Of a stretch of DNA of 64,000 nt, positions 63,878 to 64,000 are shown one piece after another (positions within the stretch are counted from its first letter, which is position 1; every line of letters starts with the position of its first letter). Position numbers and translations under genes: made by a program. The DNA lies in contig NZ_BBRI01000002.1 of assembly GCF_002090075.1 (NCBI RefSeq), forward strand, positions 1,116,001-1,180,000, read 5' to 3'. This stretch comes from Demequina sp. NBRC 110052 (GTDB lineage: Bacteria > Actinomycetota > Actinomycetes > Actinomycetales > Demequinaceae). The notes under the pieces were generated by a model, which saw only the letters and a program-made list of their open reading frames with translations, was not told the DNA's origin and did not search any database.

Positions 63878-64000
63878 TTCGCGCCTCCCTCGGCCGTCCA
63901 GCCCTGATCCTTGGCGACCTTGAGGCCGGCCAGCGTCGGCTCTCCGGCGCCCACGCCCTCGTCGGCACGCCCGTCCTCGAAGCCGGCGAGCACGCGCGAC
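63874..64000 (-). CDS. nuoE: NADH-quinone oxidoreductase subunit E, C-terminal part (cut by window edge)
   Basis: The last 41 codons are present, reading SRVLAGFEDGRADEGVGAGE, then PTLAGLKVAKDQGWTAEGGAK and stop. The pattern VLAGF-DGRADEG-GAG is the usual C-terminus of actinobacterial NuoE (24-kDa subunit). It is coupled to nuoF by a 4-bp overlap; the [2Fe-2S] part lies outside the window. Confidence 0.9.
   Translation of the reverse strand, partial: SRVLAGFEDGRADEGVGAGEPTLAGLKVAKDQGWTAEGGAK

Overview
The window is high-GC DNA from an actinobacterium, most likely a member of the Micrococcales. Three things suggest this: the order secE-nusG-rplK-rplA-rplJ next to tRNA-Trp; a murB / MaoC-pair / rpmG / tRNA-Met / tRNA-Thr neighbourhood; and a complete-type nuo cluster followed by a polyprenyl diphosphate synthase. 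Several genes start directly at the predicted transcription start (leaderless), which is also common in this group. No transposase, integrase, phage gene or CRISPR array was seen.

Layout. 1-2981 (minus): ribosomal and transcription genes rplJ (cut by the window edge), rplA, rplK, nusG, secE and tRNA-Trp. 3196-6175 (plus): a PLP aminotransferase and a two-gene ABC exporter. 6197-14228 (minus): a compact type VII (ESX/WXG100)-like locus with a 1483-residue FHA-FtsK/SpoIIIE ATPase, two small WXG100-like proteins, a 442-residue helical/hydrophobic candidate substrate, two unknown partner proteins and a decayed gene. 14371-19797 (plus): a histidine kinase/response regulator pair followed by a MacB-like ABC ATPase and a large FtsX-type permease. 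19862-25023: murB, then an MFS transporter and a LacI regulator sharing a perfect palindromic operator, and a purine permease. 25120-27615 (minus): MaoC pair, membrane endonuclease/phosphatase-like protein, rpmG, tRNA-Met, tRNA-Thr. 27747-31552 (plus except tRNA-Tyr): a YcaQ-type glycosylase, a sugar porter and YajQ.

31560-39436 (mostly minus): a DUF4440 protein, PoxB-type pyruvate dehydrogenase, a deleted RibD/DHFR-like pseudogene, HtpX, an FprA-type ferredoxin reductase, and a DUF4125 gene paired with a TPR-DUF4037 gene. 39593-48480 (plus): a phospholipase D-like protein, then an assimilatory sulfate reduction operon (sulfite reductase, cysH, cysD, cysN, ABC ATPase, ABC permease) preceded by a short cysteine-rich leader peptide, then rarD. 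48645-50737 (minus): an ECF sigma factor coupled to a large single-pass exported protein. 50941-64000 (minus): polyprenyl diphosphate synthase and nuoN to nuoE, giving a menaquinone-linked complex I.

The least familiar parts are the minimal type VII-like locus (with its two unknown partner proteins and decayed tail), the cysteine leader with mutually exclusive RNA pairings, the sigma factor with its large ectodomain partner, and the inverted repeat that replaces the -35 box of the ferredoxin reductase promoter.
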